From: Dorea_A amylophila
GTDB taxonomy: Bacteria > Bacillota > Clostridia > Lachnospirales > Lachnospiraceae
Length of the DNA stretch: 64,000 bases
Direction of reading: 5' to 3'
NCBI RefSeq assembly: GCF_025567265.1
Contig: NZ_JAOQJW010000006.1
Span: 1 to 64,000 of the forward strand
In this document: piece after piece, positions 9,012 to 18,104 of the stretch
Numbering within the stretch: position 1 is the first letter of the stretch
Layout: each line of letters starts with the position of its first letter
Notes under the pieces: generated by a model
Seen by the model: only the letters and a program-made list of their open reading frames with translations
Told to the model about the DNA's origin: nothing
Database searches by the model: none
Position numbers and translations under genes: made by a program

Positions 9012-11387
9012 TTATTTATGCCACTCCCAGTTACGGATCTCTTCAAGATCCTGTCCGTATTCGGCAATGTACTGTTTGTGCTCAACCAGCTTGTCGTTCA
9101 TCTTCTGGATCAGGAATGATCCCTTGTTGCCAAGCTGTGGCAAGTGCATGATAGCATCTTTTACCAGGTTGAAACGGTCGATCTGGTTCTGTACACGCAT
9201 ATCGAATGGTGTAGTGATCGTTCCTTCTTCCTGATATCCATGAACGGAAATATTGTGGTTGTTACGTTCGTATGTAAGTTCATGGATCAGTGTCGGATAT
9301 CCGTGGAATGCGAAGATGATCGGTTTATCTTTTGTAAAGATTGCATCATATTCTGCATCACTTAATCCGTGTGGATGTTTGTGATCTGATTCCATCTTGA
9401 ACAGGTCAACAACGTTAACAACACGAATCTTGAGTTCTGGCATTTCATCACGAAGAATTGTAACAGCAGCCATTGTTTCAAGAGTTGGTGTGTCACCGCA
9501 GCAAGCCATAACAACATCTGGTTCTTCACCACAGTCGTTACTTGCCCAATCCCAGATACCGATACCCTGTGTACAGTGCTTAACAGCCTGTTCCATAGAT
9601 AACCACTGGCAGCTTGGGTGTTTTGAAGCTACGATAGCGTTGACATAGTTCTTGCTCTTGATACAGTGATCGAAGCAAGAGAGTAAGCAGTTAGCATCCG
9701 GTGGGAGATACATGCGGACAACATCTGCTTTTTTATTAGCGATGTGATCCAGGAATCCTGGGTCCTGATGTGTAAATCCGTTGTGATCCTGCTGCCATAC
9801 ATTTGATGTCAGGATGAAGTTAAGAGAAGCAATTGGCTGTCTCCATGAAAGCTGGTTACATACTTTTAACCATTTTGCATGCTGAGCTGCCATAGAGTCA
9901 ACGATACGGATGAATGCTTCGTAACTTGCGAAGAATCCGTGACGTCCTGTTAACAGATAACCTTCCAGCCATCCTTCACACATATGCTCACTTAACATAC
10001 CATCCATGATACGTCCGTTTCTTGCAAGACAATCGTCTGTGTCAAGAAGTCCGGCATTCCAGTCACGGTTCTGTGTTTCAAATACTTTGTATAAACGGTT
10101 AGACATACTTTCGTCAGGTCCGAAGATACGGAAGTTCTTGTTCTCTTCGTTTAATTCGAAGATGTCACGGATATATCCGCCAAGTTCGATCATATCCTGA
10201 GCCTTTGTCTTACCTGGTTCAACTTCGATTCCATAAGAACGGAAATCAGGAAGTCTTAAGTCTTTTAATAATAATCCACCATTTGCATGTGGGTTAGCTC
10301 CGAGACGGGCATCTCCCTTAGGTGCAAGTTCCGCAAGTTCTGGGATCAGGTGTCCGTTTTCATCGAAGAGTTCTTCCGGATGATAGCTTTCCAGCCACTC
10401 TTTTAAGAGTTCCAGATGTTCTGGACTTTCCATTGTAAGTGGTACCTGATGTGCACGGAAAGATCCTTCAATCTGCTGTCCATCTACAACCTTTGGTCCA
10501 GTCCATCCCTTTGGTGTACGCAGAACGATCATTGGCCATACCGGACGCTCTGGATCGTTGTTCTCACGTGCATTTTTCTGGATTGCTTTGATCTCTTCGA
10601 TAACAGTATCCATTGTTTCTGCCATCTTCTTGTGCATTGTCATCGGATCATCGCCTTCTACGAAGTAAGGTTTCCATCCACATCCTTTGAAGAAGTTCTC
10701 AACTTCCTCGTGGGAAATACGAGAGAAGATAGTAGGGTTACTGATCTTATATCCATTTAAATGAAGAATTGGAAGTACAGCACCGTCTGTAACTGGGTTC
10801 AGGAACTTGTTAGACTGCCATGAAGTAGCTAACGGTCCGGTCTCAGCTTCACCGTCACCAACAACAACAGTTGCGATCAGATCCGGGTTGTCGAATACAG
10901 CACCGAATGCATGAGCGATAGAGTATCCAAGCTCTCCACCTTCGTTGATAGATCCTGGTGTCTCTGGTGCACAGTGACTCGGAACTCCACATGGGAATGA
11001 GAACTGCTTGAACATCTTCTTCATACCTTCTTCATCCTGGCTGATGTTCGGATATACTTCGCTGTAAGAACCTTCCAGATATGTATTGGCAATTAAGAAG
11101 TTTCCGCCATGTCCAGGACCTGATAATAAGATCATATCCAGATCATAACGTTTGATCTCACGGTTGCAGTGTACATAGATAAAGTTCTGTCCTGGGACAG
11201 TTCCCCAGTGCCCAACGATTTTCTTCTTGATCTGATCCATTGTAAGTGGTTCTTTTAATAATGGATTGTCAAGAAGGTATAACTGACCGGCTGACAGATA
11301 GTTGGCAGCACGCCAGTAGGCATTCATCTTTTCAAGCATTTCCTGGGATAACGGCTGTTTCTCAAGACATGTTTTTGTGTCTTCCAT
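9012..11387 (-). CDS. xfp: Xylulose-5-phosphate/fructose-6-phosphate phosphoketolase
   Basis: Thiamine-diphosphate enzyme that splits xylulose 5-phosphate (or fructose 6-phosphate) with phosphate to acetyl phosphate and glyceraldehyde 3-phosphate (or erythrose 4-phosphate), the key step of pentose or bifid-type fermentation. The family signature SGPGHGG is at about residues 89-95 and the cofactor motif GDGEAETGP at about 177-185. Full length is 791 aa. The start at 11387 has AGAGG seven bases upstream; an alternative Met two codons earlier would sit one base after it. It is transcribed against the neighbouring ABC operon. A pentose-type transporter and an AraR-like repressor nearby fit a pentose pathway. 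Confidence 0.96.
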   Translation of the reverse strand: MEDTKTCLEKQPLSQEMLEKMNAYWRAANYLSAGQLYLLDNPLLKEPLTMDQIKKKIVGHWGTVPGQNFIYVHCNREIKRYDLDMILLSGPGHGGNFLIANTYLEGSYSEVYPNISQDEEGMKKMFKQFSFPCGVPSHCAPETPGSINEGGELGYSIAHAFGAVFDNPDLIATVVVGDGEAETGPLATSWQSNKFLNPVTDGAVLPILHLNGYKISNPTIFSRISHEEVENFFKGCGWKPYFVEGDDPMTMHKKMAETMDTVIEEIKAIQKNARENNDPERPVWPMIVLRTPKGWTGPKVVDGQQIEGSFRAHQVPLTMESPEHLELLKEWLESYHPEELFDENGHLIPELAELAPKGDARLGANPHANGGLLLKDLRLPDFRSYGIEVEPGKTKAQDMIELGGYIRDIFELNEENKNFRIFGPDESMSNRLYKVFETQNRDWNAGLLDTDDCLARNGRIMDGMLSEHMCEGWLEGYLLTGRHGFFASYEAFIRIVDSMAAQHAKWLKVCNQLSWRQPIASLNFILTSNVWQQDHNGFTHQDPGFLDHIANKKADVVRMYLPPDANCLLSCFDHCIKSKNYVNAIVASKHPSCQWLSMEQAVKHCTQGIGIWDWASNDCGEEPDVVMACCGDTPTLETMAAVTILRDEMPELKIRVVNVVDLFKMESDHKHPHGLSDAEYDAIFTKDKPIIFAFHGYPTLIHELTYERNNHNISVHGYQEEGTITTPFDMRVQNQIDRFNLVKDAIMHLPQLGNKGSFLIQKMNDKLVEHKQYIAEYGQDLEEIRNWEWHK

Positions 11388-11522
11388 ATTCATACCTCTT
11401 TCTTAAAAATAATTTTTTGTGTTATTTTTTTAACCATTTGTAGAATAACACAATGAAAAGTATGCGTAAAATAGCAATTATGCATTGCAAATATAAGTTT
11501 TTGGTATGGATGGAGGAAAAGA

Positions 11523-11702
11523 CTGGGCTGGCAGATTGACCCGGTAGGAGTGCGTTATGCGCTGGTTACATTATATGAACATTATGAAGTACCATTATTT
11601 ATAGTAGAAAATGGTTTAGGAGCAGTTGATATCTTGAAAAAAGATCATACTTGTGATGATGGTTACTGTATTGCATACCTGAAAGAATATTGCTATTTAT
11701 AA
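11523..11702 (+). pseudogene. Relic of a GH1 6-phospho-beta-glucosidase (C-terminal piece)
   Basis: Sixty codons from 11523 to a TAA at 11702 read as an internal to C-terminal GH1 segment: LGWQIDPVGVRYAL, then PLFIVENGLGAVD with the nucleophile Glu motif ENG, then a tail similar to DDYRIAYLKEH that decays and stops. The rest of the roughly 470-residue enzyme is absent on both sides and there is no start signal. I infer decay of a former beta-glucoside gene. The flanks hold no intact mobile gene. Confidence 0.75.
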
Positions 11703-11850
11703 GATTAAATGCAACTTAGGTTGCTGTTTTGTAAAAATAATACAAGTGAGTACAAAATAAAAGTTGTATTGTACTATAAAGAAAGTATGAAAGAAATGAA
11801 GAAAAATGCACAAAAAATTCATTCTTTGTTCATAATTATTGAAACCAAGA

Positions 11851-11882
11851 CTGTCAAAACGCACAAAAAACGGTTTTGACAG
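11851..11882. promoter_or_regulatory. Inverted repeat upstream of the sugar ABC operon
   Basis: CTGTCAAAAC (11851-11860) and GTTTTGACAG (11873-11882) form a perfect 10-bp inverted repeat with a 12-nt spacer, without a T run after it. It lies 134 bp before the start of the binding-protein gene and could be an operator or mRNA hairpin. From 11703 to 12015 I see no gene. Confidence 0.45.
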
Positions 11883-11947
11883 ATGAAAACACCATGAAAA
11901 GCGCTATGAGACAGTACAACTTTGTTGAAAAAAATGGTTGTATTTTA

Positions 11948-11977
11948 TTGCAAAACGATACCAGTTAAGTATATAAT
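11948..11977 (+). promoter_or_regulatory. Promoter of the ribose/galactose-type ABC operon
   Basis: TTGCAA (11948-11953) and TATAAT (11972-11977) are 18 bp apart, followed 38 bp later by the ATG of the binding-protein gene with an AACGGAGGAAAC ribosome binding site. Confidence 0.65.
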
Positions 11978-12015
11978 CTAATCATCAAATAAATACAGAA
12001 AACGGAGGAAACATT

Positions 12016-13179
12016 ATGAAGAGAGTTCTCAAAAAAGTAACAGCAGCTCTTTTGGCAGCAACAATGGTAGTTGGACTTGCTGCATGCGGAAACGGTGGAA
12101 GTTCTGATGACAAGAGCAGCAAGAGCAGTAAATCAGGAAAGGTTAAAATCGGAGTTTCTATCTGGTCTTCAACAGACGTTCTTGGATCACAGTGTAAGAA
12201 GATGCTGGATGCAGCAGCTAAAGCACTGGATGTAGAAGTACAGTATGTTGACCAGGGACATGTATCTGAGAAAGTTACAGCTTCTGTAGAGCAGTTAGCA
12301 GCAGCAGGATGCCAGGGAATCATCATCTGTAACTCATCTGATACAGAGATGACATCAGCAATCAAGACATGTAATGATAATAAAGTATATCTTGCACAGT
12401 TCTTCCGTGTAATCAGCAAAAAAGACAGTGCAGATATCTACAAAGCAGCAAAAGATTCCGCTTACTACATCGGAGCAGTTCATGAAGATGAACCTGAAAA
12501 CGGTGCAGAACTTGTTAAGATTCTTCTTGACAAAGGTGATCGTAACATCGGTCTGATCGGCTGGGAGCAGGGAGATGCTACTTGGCTTGGAAGATGGGAA
12601 GGTTACAAAGCCGGAGTTGAAAAATGGAACAAAGAAAACCCAGACGACAAAGCAAAAATTTCTGAGCCACAGTACGCTGGTACAACTTCAGAAGGTGGAT
12701 CAAAAGCCGCTGAAGCTTTAATGGCAGCAGATCCTAAGCTTGATGCATTGATCCCAGCTGGTGGTGGTGGAGATCCACTTCAGGGAGCAATCGCAGCAGT
12801 TGAACGTGCAGGAAAGACTCAGGACATCGATATCGTTTCTACAGACTTCCTTCCAGACCTTGGAGAAAGACTTCAGAACGGATCAATGGCCGGTGAATCC
12901 GGTGGACACTTCTGTGACCCACTGATCGCATTCATGATGGTTTACAATGCAGTCAAAGGTAACTACAAAGACTTCGCTGGTAAATTCGAAGATGTTCCAT
13001 TCCCATACTTGTATGTATCATCAGCAGAAGACTATGCAGCATACGAGAAATATTTCGTAGATCAGCTTCCATACACAGACGATGAATTAGTAGCTATGTC
13101 TAAAGAAAGTATGAAAGAGCTGAAAGCTACTGCAGCAAGCGTATCTATCGCTGATGCAGAGAGCCGTGCCGCTAAATAA
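12016..13179 (+). CDS. Sugar ABC transporter substrate-binding lipoprotein (type I periplasmic binding fold)
   Basis: Exported sugar-binding lipoprotein of the RbsB/Peripla_BP_4 group. The signal peptide ends in LAAC (Cys24) and a Ser/Lys-rich linker leads to a two-lobe domain starting KVKIGVSIWSSTD. The length is 387 aa, slightly longer than RbsB. It is the first gene of an operon with two permeases and a double ATPase. Ligand inferred: a monosaccharide, possibly arabinose or galactose, given the AraR-like repressor that closes the cluster and the phosphoketolase nearby. The ligand is not proven by sequence. Confidence 0.92.
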   Translation: MKRVLKKVTAALLAATMVVGLAACGNGGSSDDKSSKSSKSGKVKIGVSIWSSTDVLGSQCKKMLDAAAKALDVEVQYVDQGHVSEKVTASVEQLAAAGCQGIIICNSSDTEMTSAIKTCNDNKVYLAQFFRVISKKDSADIYKAAKDSAYYIGAVHEDEPENGAELVKILLDKGDRNIGLIGWEQGDATWLGRWEGYKAGVEKWNKENPDDKAKISEPQYAGTTSEGGSKAAEALMAADPKLDALIPAGGGGDPLQGAIAAVERAGKTQDIDIVSTDFLPDLGERLQNGSMAGESGGHFCDPLIAFMMVYNAVKGNYKDFAGKFEDVPFPYLYVSSAEDYAAYEKYFVDQLPYTDDELVAMSKESMKELKATAASVSIADAESRAAK

Positions 13180-13209
13180 GACGGACACAAGATAACAGAA
13201 AATAATTTG

Positions 13210-13245
13210 GGGAGGGTGACGTCGCAAAAAAGGCGATGCCACCTT
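13210..13245 (+). terminator. Intercistronic hairpin after the binding-protein gene
   Basis: A GGAGGGTG...TCGC arm pairs with GGCGA...CACCTT, followed by a T-rich stretch. It sits between the binding protein and first permease gene, the same placement as the hairpin in the first ABC operon, and probably lowers downstream expression. Confidence 0.55.
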
Positions 13246-13280
13246 CTCTTTTAAAAAGATAATAAGAAGAGGTAGATAAT

Positions 13281-14231
13281 ATGGGCACTACTAAAAAACT
13301 CTCAGGAAAGACAATGGGGTATGTAATCCTGATCGGTCTTGTGATTGTTTCCTGGGTAATCTTTAAAATATTGACACCACATAACTTCGGCTCATTTTCC
13401 AATATGCTCAATTACTTTCAGGCCAGTCTGATTGCCACTGTAGGTGCGGTTGGTTTCTATTTCGTAATGGTAATGGGAATGTTCGATTTCTCTATTGGTG
13501 CAAACATCATGCTTTCCGCAATCGTTGGTTGCGTATTGGCAACAAAATTTAATTTAGGATATTTCGGACTGATCGTCGGAGGTATTCTTACAGGTACAAT
13601 CGTTGGTTTATTAAACGGAATTTTCTATGTGAAATTAAGAATTCCATCTATGATCGTTACAACAGGTCTGGCACTTATCTATGAGTCGCTGGCAAACTAC
13701 ATGGCAGGTGGTGTAGAACAGACACTTCCGGCACACTTAAGAGCATTCGGACGTATGCCATGGGATATCATCCTTGCATTGGTAGCATGCGTTGTTGCTT
13801 ACATATTCTTAAACTACACTAAAATCGGAACTTATACTTATGCGATCGGAAGTGACGAGTTCGTTGCTAAGAACATGGGTATTAATGTTAATAAATACAA
13901 GGTACTTGCATTCATCTTAAGTGGTGCGTTCCTTGGAGTAATGGCAATTCTGACAATCAGTTATGGTTCTTCAATGGTAGCGGTTACCGGTATGGCATCT
14001 ATGAGCCGAAACTTCGTACCGACAATGGGATGCTTCTTCGGTCTGGCATTTAAGAAATATGGTATGCCGCTGCAGGCTATTATCATCGGTGAATTCGTAA
14101 TCAATATTATTTTCTTCGGTTTCATCGCACTTGGTGCTCCTACAGCGATCCAGGACGTTATTACAGGATTTGCACTGCTGATTATCGTTACTCTGACAAC
14201 AAAGGTTACAAAAGGCGAGATTGTCAAGTAA
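13281..14231 (+). CDS. Sugar ABC transporter permease, RbsC-type (first)
   Basis: Integral membrane subunit of a CUT2-type sugar importer (BPD_transp_2 family). About eight to ten hydrophobic helices are seen, with the conserved region GMFDFSIGANIMLSAIVG after the second helix, the equivalent of the DLSVG motif. The length of 316 aa is normal. GAGG precedes the ATG. The ATPase gene starts 19 nt after its stop. Confidence 0.92.
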   Translation: MGTTKKLSGKTMGYVILIGLVIVSWVIFKILTPHNFGSFSNMLNYFQASLIATVGAVGFYFVMVMGMFDFSIGANIMLSAIVGCVLATKFNLGYFGLIVGGILTGTIVGLLNGIFYVKLRIPSMIVTTGLALIYESLANYMAGGVEQTLPAHLRAFGRMPWDIILALVACVVAYIFLNYTKIGTYTYAIGSDEFVAKNMGINVNKYKVLAFILSGAFLGVMAILTISYGSSMVAVTGMASMSRNFVPTMGCFFGLAFKKYGMPLQAIIIGEFVINIIFFGFIALGAPTAIQDVITGFALLIIVTLTTKVTKGEIVK

Positions 14232-14250
14232 TAGAAGGAGGAAGACAGCA

Positions 14251-15750
14251 ATGAGTGAAGTGAGATTACAGGTAAAACATGTTTCTAAAAACTTCGGTAT
14301 CACGAAGGCGTTGAAAGATGTGTCATTTAATATCAATAAAGGTGAGGTTCACGCACTGATCGGTGAAAATGGATCCGGTAAATCAACAATGACAAATATG
14401 TTGACAGGAATCTATACACTGGAAAGTGGACAGTTCATTCTGGATGGAAAAGAAGTTCATCCGAAGAACCAGGTAGAAGCAAATGAAGAAGGTATTTCTA
14501 TCATCGTACAGGAACTTGGAACTCTTTCCGGACTGACGGTAGCAGAGAATATCTTCCTTGGACATGAAGATCAGTTCGTTCATCTGGGGATCAAGAATAC
14601 CGCAGCAATGAACAAAAAAGCAAATGAGCTTTTACAATCCTATGGATTTGATAAGATCAAAGCAGGAGATATGATTGATGATTATAATTTCGAAGACCGT
14701 AAACTGGTTGAGATCGTAAAAGCTACATATTTTAATCCTAAGATCGTCGTTGTCGATGAGACGACAACTGCTCTTTCGCAGGAAGGACGTGAAGAACTGT
14801 ACAAACAGATGAATCGTGTCCGTGACAATGGAAATACGGTTATCTTTATTTCCCATGACCTTCCGGAAATTCTTGACAAATCCGATACAATCACAATCCT
14901 CCGGGATGGTGTATATATCGATACGGTTAAAAGTGCAGATGTGAACGAAGATGATCTGAAGAAGCTGATGGTTGGACGTGAGGTAACAGGTGATTACTAT
15001 CGTTCAGACTATGGTGAAAAAGTATCAGATGAAGTTGTATTATCCGTAAAGAATGTTACAGTTCCAGGACTGATCGAAGATATCAGCTTTGATTTACACA
15101 AAGGAGAGATCCTTGGATTCGGTGGTCTGTCAGAATCAGGTATGCATGAGATCGGTAAAGCAATCTTCGGTGCATCTTATGACAGAGAAGGTGAAGTTGT
15201 TCTGGCTGACGGAACACACATCAACGATATTCCTACAGCAATTAAGCACAGCGTTGCTTATACATCCAAAGACCGTGACAATGAGTCGGTTGTGCTGAAT
15301 CAGAGTATCGGTGACAACATCTGCTTACCATCATTAGATGAACTTGCTAATAAAGCACATATATTAAGCGATAAGAAACGTAGAGAGTTTGCCGATAAAT
15401 ATGCAAAACAGATGTCTGTAAAGATGAATGATGTAAACCAGTTCGTTTCAAATCTGTCCGGTGGTAACAAACAGAAAGTTGTTCTTGCAAGATGGATCGG
15501 AAAAGATTCTGATATCGTTGTTCTGGACAGTCCTACCCGAGGAATCGATATTAAGGTAAAACAGGACATCTATCAGTTGATGAACCAGATGAGAAAGAAC
15601 GGTAAATCCATCATCATGATCTCAGAAGAGTTGATGGAACTGATTGGTATGAGTGATCGTATCATTATTATGAAAGATGGAAGTATCAGTGGAGAACTTG
15701 AACGTAATCAGAACCTGGATGAAAATGGTCTGATTTCGATGATGGTATAA
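14251..15750 (+). CDS. Sugar ABC transporter double ATPase, RbsA/MglA-type
   Basis: Cytoplasmic ATPase with two fused nucleotide-binding domains, 499 aa. Domain 1 has Walker A GENGSGKST at residues 38-46 and a Walker B ending VVVDET, but its signature loop is degenerate (NFEDRKLVEIVKA in place of LSxGQ). Domain 2 has a degenerate Walker A (FGGLSESGMHE), a good signature LSGGNKQKVVLAR near residue 402, and a Walker B in which Ser replaces the usual Glu (VVLDSPTRGID). Asymmetric sites are usual in this family; the Ser is less so. Start at 14251 chosen for the AGAAGGAGG site; the open frame extends further up without one. Confidence 0.94.
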   Translation: MSEVRLQVKHVSKNFGITKALKDVSFNINKGEVHALIGENGSGKSTMTNMLTGIYTLESGQFILDGKEVHPKNQVEANEEGISIIVQELGTLSGLTVAENIFLGHEDQFVHLGIKNTAAMNKKANELLQSYGFDKIKAGDMIDDYNFEDRKLVEIVKATYFNPKIVVVDETTTALSQEGREELYKQMNRVRDNGNTVIFISHDLPEILDKSDTITILRDGVYIDTVKSADVNEDDLKKLMVGREVTGDYYRSDYGEKVSDEVVLSVKNVTVPGLIEDISFDLHKGEILGFGGLSESGMHEIGKAIFGASYDREGEVVLADGTHINDIPTAIKHSVAYTSKDRDNESVVLNQSIGDNICLPSLDELANKAHILSDKKRREFADKYAKQMSVKMNDVNQFVSNLSGGNKQKVVLARWIGKDSDIVVLDSPTRGIDIKVKQDIYQLMNQMRKNGKSIIMISEELMELIGMSDRIIIMKDGSISGELERNQNLDENGLISMMV

Positions 15751-15760
15751 GGAGGCAACT

Positions 15761-16732
15761 ATGGGAAGTCAAGTAAGTGCAAAAACAAACGATAAGGAGC
15801 AGCAGCTTAAGAAAGCGTCTAAGATGGCGATGGTTCGTGCGCTCCTGCCAATCGTAGGATTGGTTGTTATTTTCCTGCTGTTCAATGTCCTGACAGATTT
15901 CCGTATGATGGGAAATATGTCACTGGCATTTTCGCAGGTATATGTTACAATGATTGCAGCTATGGGCGTGTTCTTTATTATGACAATGGGCGGCCTGGAC
16001 TTTTCTCAGGGATCTATCCTTGGAATTGCTTCAATCGTTGTATGTATTCTTTCAAAACATGGAATTGCAATTGCAATTCTTGGTGGTATTGCATCAGGTG
16101 CGATCATCGGTGCGATCAACGGATTCTTCTATGTATACCGTAAGATCAAATCATTCATTGTTACAATTTGTACCATGTTCTTATTCCGTGGATTTATCAA
16201 ATATATGACAACGAATGCACCCGTTTCCGGTTCTGCAACATTGATCAATTATGACAGTACAGGATTCAAAGTGGCTTGTACAGTAGTTGTTCTGGTTATT
16301 GGATTTATCGCATTCCGTTATACAAAATTCGGAACATATTTAAAAGCGATCGGAGCCGGTGAAAAAGCAGCAATGTTCTCAGGAATTCGCACAGACAGAA
16401 TGAAATTCCTCATGTATGTACTGGCAGGTGCACTGACAGGATTTGCAGCATTTATCAACGTTATCAAGGTTGGATCTGTTACATCTTCCGGTGGTAACCA
16501 GTTAGAGACACAGATTCTGATCGCTCTGGTATTAGGTGGTATGCCTATTTCCGGTGGAGCCAAGGTAAGATTTGAAAATATCGTTGTTGGATCTCTTCTT
16601 TACGTCGTACTGAACAGTGGATTGACAATGATGGGATTCTCAACACAGATGATGCAGCTGATCCAGGGAGTTGTATTCCTGATCTTCGTAGCAGTATTCG
16701 CAGACCGTGAATCACTTACAGTTATCAAATAA
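15761..16732 (+). CDS. Sugar ABC transporter permease, RbsC-type (second)
   Basis: Second, different BPD_transp_2 permease of 323 aa; with the first it can form a heterodimeric channel. A cytoplasmic N-terminus rich in Lys/Gln precedes the first helix near residue 27, and GGLDFSQGSILG is the conserved periplasmic-side motif. It starts 10 nt after the ATPase gene with AAGGAGG. Operons with two distinct RbsC-type permeases and one fused ATPase are common in Lachnospiraceae. Confidence 0.92.
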   Translation: MGSQVSAKTNDKEQQLKKASKMAMVRALLPIVGLVVIFLLFNVLTDFRMMGNMSLAFSQVYVTMIAAMGVFFIMTMGGLDFSQGSILGIASIVVCILSKHGIAIAILGGIASGAIIGAINGFFYVYRKIKSFIVTICTMFLFRGFIKYMTTNAPVSGSATLINYDSTGFKVACTVVVLVIGFIAFRYTKFGTYLKAIGAGEKAAMFSGIRTDRMKFLMYVLAGALTGFAAFINVIKVGSVTSSGGNQLETQILIALVLGGMPISGGAKVRFENIVVGSLLYVVLNSGLTMMGFSTQMMQLIQGVVFLIFVAVFADRESLTVIK

Positions 16733-16748
16733 TAAAATTATTTATTCA

Positions 16749-16786
16749 TTACGGGCAAAGGCATTCTTTAATGTTTTTGCCCGTAA
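16749..16786 (+). terminator. Inverted repeat between transporter operon and repressor gene
   Basis: TTACGGGCAAA (16749-16759) is perfectly complementary to TTTGCCCGTAA (16776-16786). There is no T run after it, so it may reduce read-through or act as an operator for the repressor that starts 19 bp later. Confidence 0.6.
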
Positions 16787-16804
16787 TTGGTATATGGAGC
16801 ATTT

Positions 16805-17905
16805 ATGAAGAATACGAATCAGGAAGGTCTGAAATATCAAAAATTATATAACTGGGCACATACACTGATCACCAGTGGTGTGATCAGGAACATGGATAAA
16901 TTCCCATCAGAGCCGAGTCTGCAGAAGAAGTTCGGGTATTCCAGGCAGACAGTAAGAACGGCTTTGCAGCAGTTGGAAGAAGAAGGGCTGATCACCCGGG
17001 TGAGGGGGAGCGGAACATATGTGTCTTATGAAGGACAGATGATAGATGATGACCGGCCGAGAGTAGGACTGCTGCTTAGCTATTATTCGGAATATCTCTT
17101 CCCGGAGGTGTATGACGGCATAGAAGCTTCCCTGAGTGAAAAGGGGTATCGTATTGATGTGGCAGTTACCAAGAACCGTCTGAACGATGAAGCGGTTTAT
17201 CTGGAGAGTATGCTGAAGAATAACGTCTCGGGTCTGATCATTGAAGGTTCACGTTCTGCATTTCCGAATCCGAATCTGCGTCTGTTTGAAGAAATTAAGA
17301 AGCGGAATATACCGACAATCTTTATACACAATCATTATGAAAATATGTCTTTTGACAGTGTAGAGATGTCGGACACCAGATCGGCCTATGAACTGACAAA
17401 GACGCTGATCGAACATGGGCACAGAAAAATCGGAGGAATTCTGAAATATGATGATATGCAGGGGATTGCACGTTATAAGGGGTTGATCCAATGCATGTCG
17501 GATTATGGAATTAAATATGACGATGACTGCATCAGATGGTATTCTACCAGAGAGATGGAAGACAAGTTCGGTAAGAAAGGACTTACTCATATTTACCGTC
17601 ACACCAGAGAGTGTACAGCGATGATGATCTATAATGATGAAGTGGCGAGAGTGTATTTGGAATTTCTGGATGAGAGAGGGATACACGTTCCGGAAGATCT
17701 GTCGGTAGTATCTTTTGATGATGCGGAGCTGATGGATAATACAGATGTTAAAGTACTGTCCGCCATACATCCGAAAAACAAGCTGGGATATATTACAGGG
17801 AATCATCTGTTGCGTATGATGGATGATGAAGACTGGCAGACAAAAAATTATGCATACCGTTTTCCGGTGAGAATAAATGATGGTAATTCCGTGAGAAAAT
17901 TGTAG
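16805..17905 (+). CDS. GntR-LacI hybrid repressor, AraR-type
   Basis: Transcriptional repressor of 366 aa. Residues about 10-72 are a GntR winged helix (FPSEPSLQKKFGYSRQTVRTAL), and residues about 85-360 are a LacI-type sugar-binding domain (VGLLLSYYSEYLFPEVYDGIEASL). This fusion is characteristic of AraR, the arabinose repressor of Bacillus. The start at 16805 has GGAG six bases upstream. It sits directly behind the CUT2-type sugar transporter and probably controls it. The effector is inferred only from family resemblance. Confidence 0.88.
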   Translation: MKNTNQEGLKYQKLYNWAHTLITSGVIRNMDKFPSEPSLQKKFGYSRQTVRTALQQLEEEGLITRVRGSGTYVSYEGQMIDDDRPRVGLLLSYYSEYLFPEVYDGIEASLSEKGYRIDVAVTKNRLNDEAVYLESMLKNNVSGLIIEGSRSAFPNPNLRLFEEIKKRNIPTIFIHNHYENMSFDSVEMSDTRSAYELTKTLIEHGHRKIGGILKYDDMQGIARYKGLIQCMSDYGIKYDDDCIRWYSTREMEDKFGKKGLTHIYRHTRECTAMMIYNDEVARVYLEFLDERGIHVPEDLSVVSFDDAELMDNTDVKVLSAIHPKNKLGYITGNHLLRMMDDEDWQTKNYAYRFPVRINDGNSVRKL

Positions 17906-17914
17906 AAGTTAATC

Positions 17915-17943
17915 TTGACAGGAAATGGGAAAAAGAGTATTAT
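17915..17943 (+). promoter_or_regulatory. Promoter of the PTS operon
   Basis: TTGACA (17915-17920) and TATTAT (17938-17943) are 17 bp apart, 10 bp after the repressor stop codon. The transcript would start just before the RAT-like leader. Confidence 0.7.
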
Positions 17944-17949
17944 ACAAAT

Positions 17950-18038
17950 ATAGTATGTTACTTGTTAGTAAACGATGAACGAGGCATTAACTATGTGTAA
18001 ATTATTAAATGTATTTATGCAGAGTTAGTGCCTTTTTT
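17950..18038 (+). promoter_or_regulatory. PTS leader: RAT-like antiterminator overlapping an intrinsic terminator
   Basis: GGCATTAACT (17983-17992) pairs with AGTTAGTGCC (18023-18032), with T6 after it, giving a strong terminator 67 bp before the EIICBA gene. Region 17950-17994 can fold on itself (ATAGT...ACTAT) and overlaps the 5' arm of the terminator. This is the arrangement expected for a ribonucleic antiterminator (RAT) bound by a BglG/LicT-type protein, and such a protein is encoded by the next gene but one. Confidence 0.72.
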
Positions 18039-18104
18039 GTGTTAATAAGTTGATAAAAAGGAAAGACTATGCATAGATACACGTACAAAGAAAAGGAGAA
18101 AAAT

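Noticed and set aside
11940..11965. CcpA cre site in the promoter of the sugar operon
   Set aside because: TGCAAAACGATACCA has one base too many between the half-sites to fit the cre consensus.
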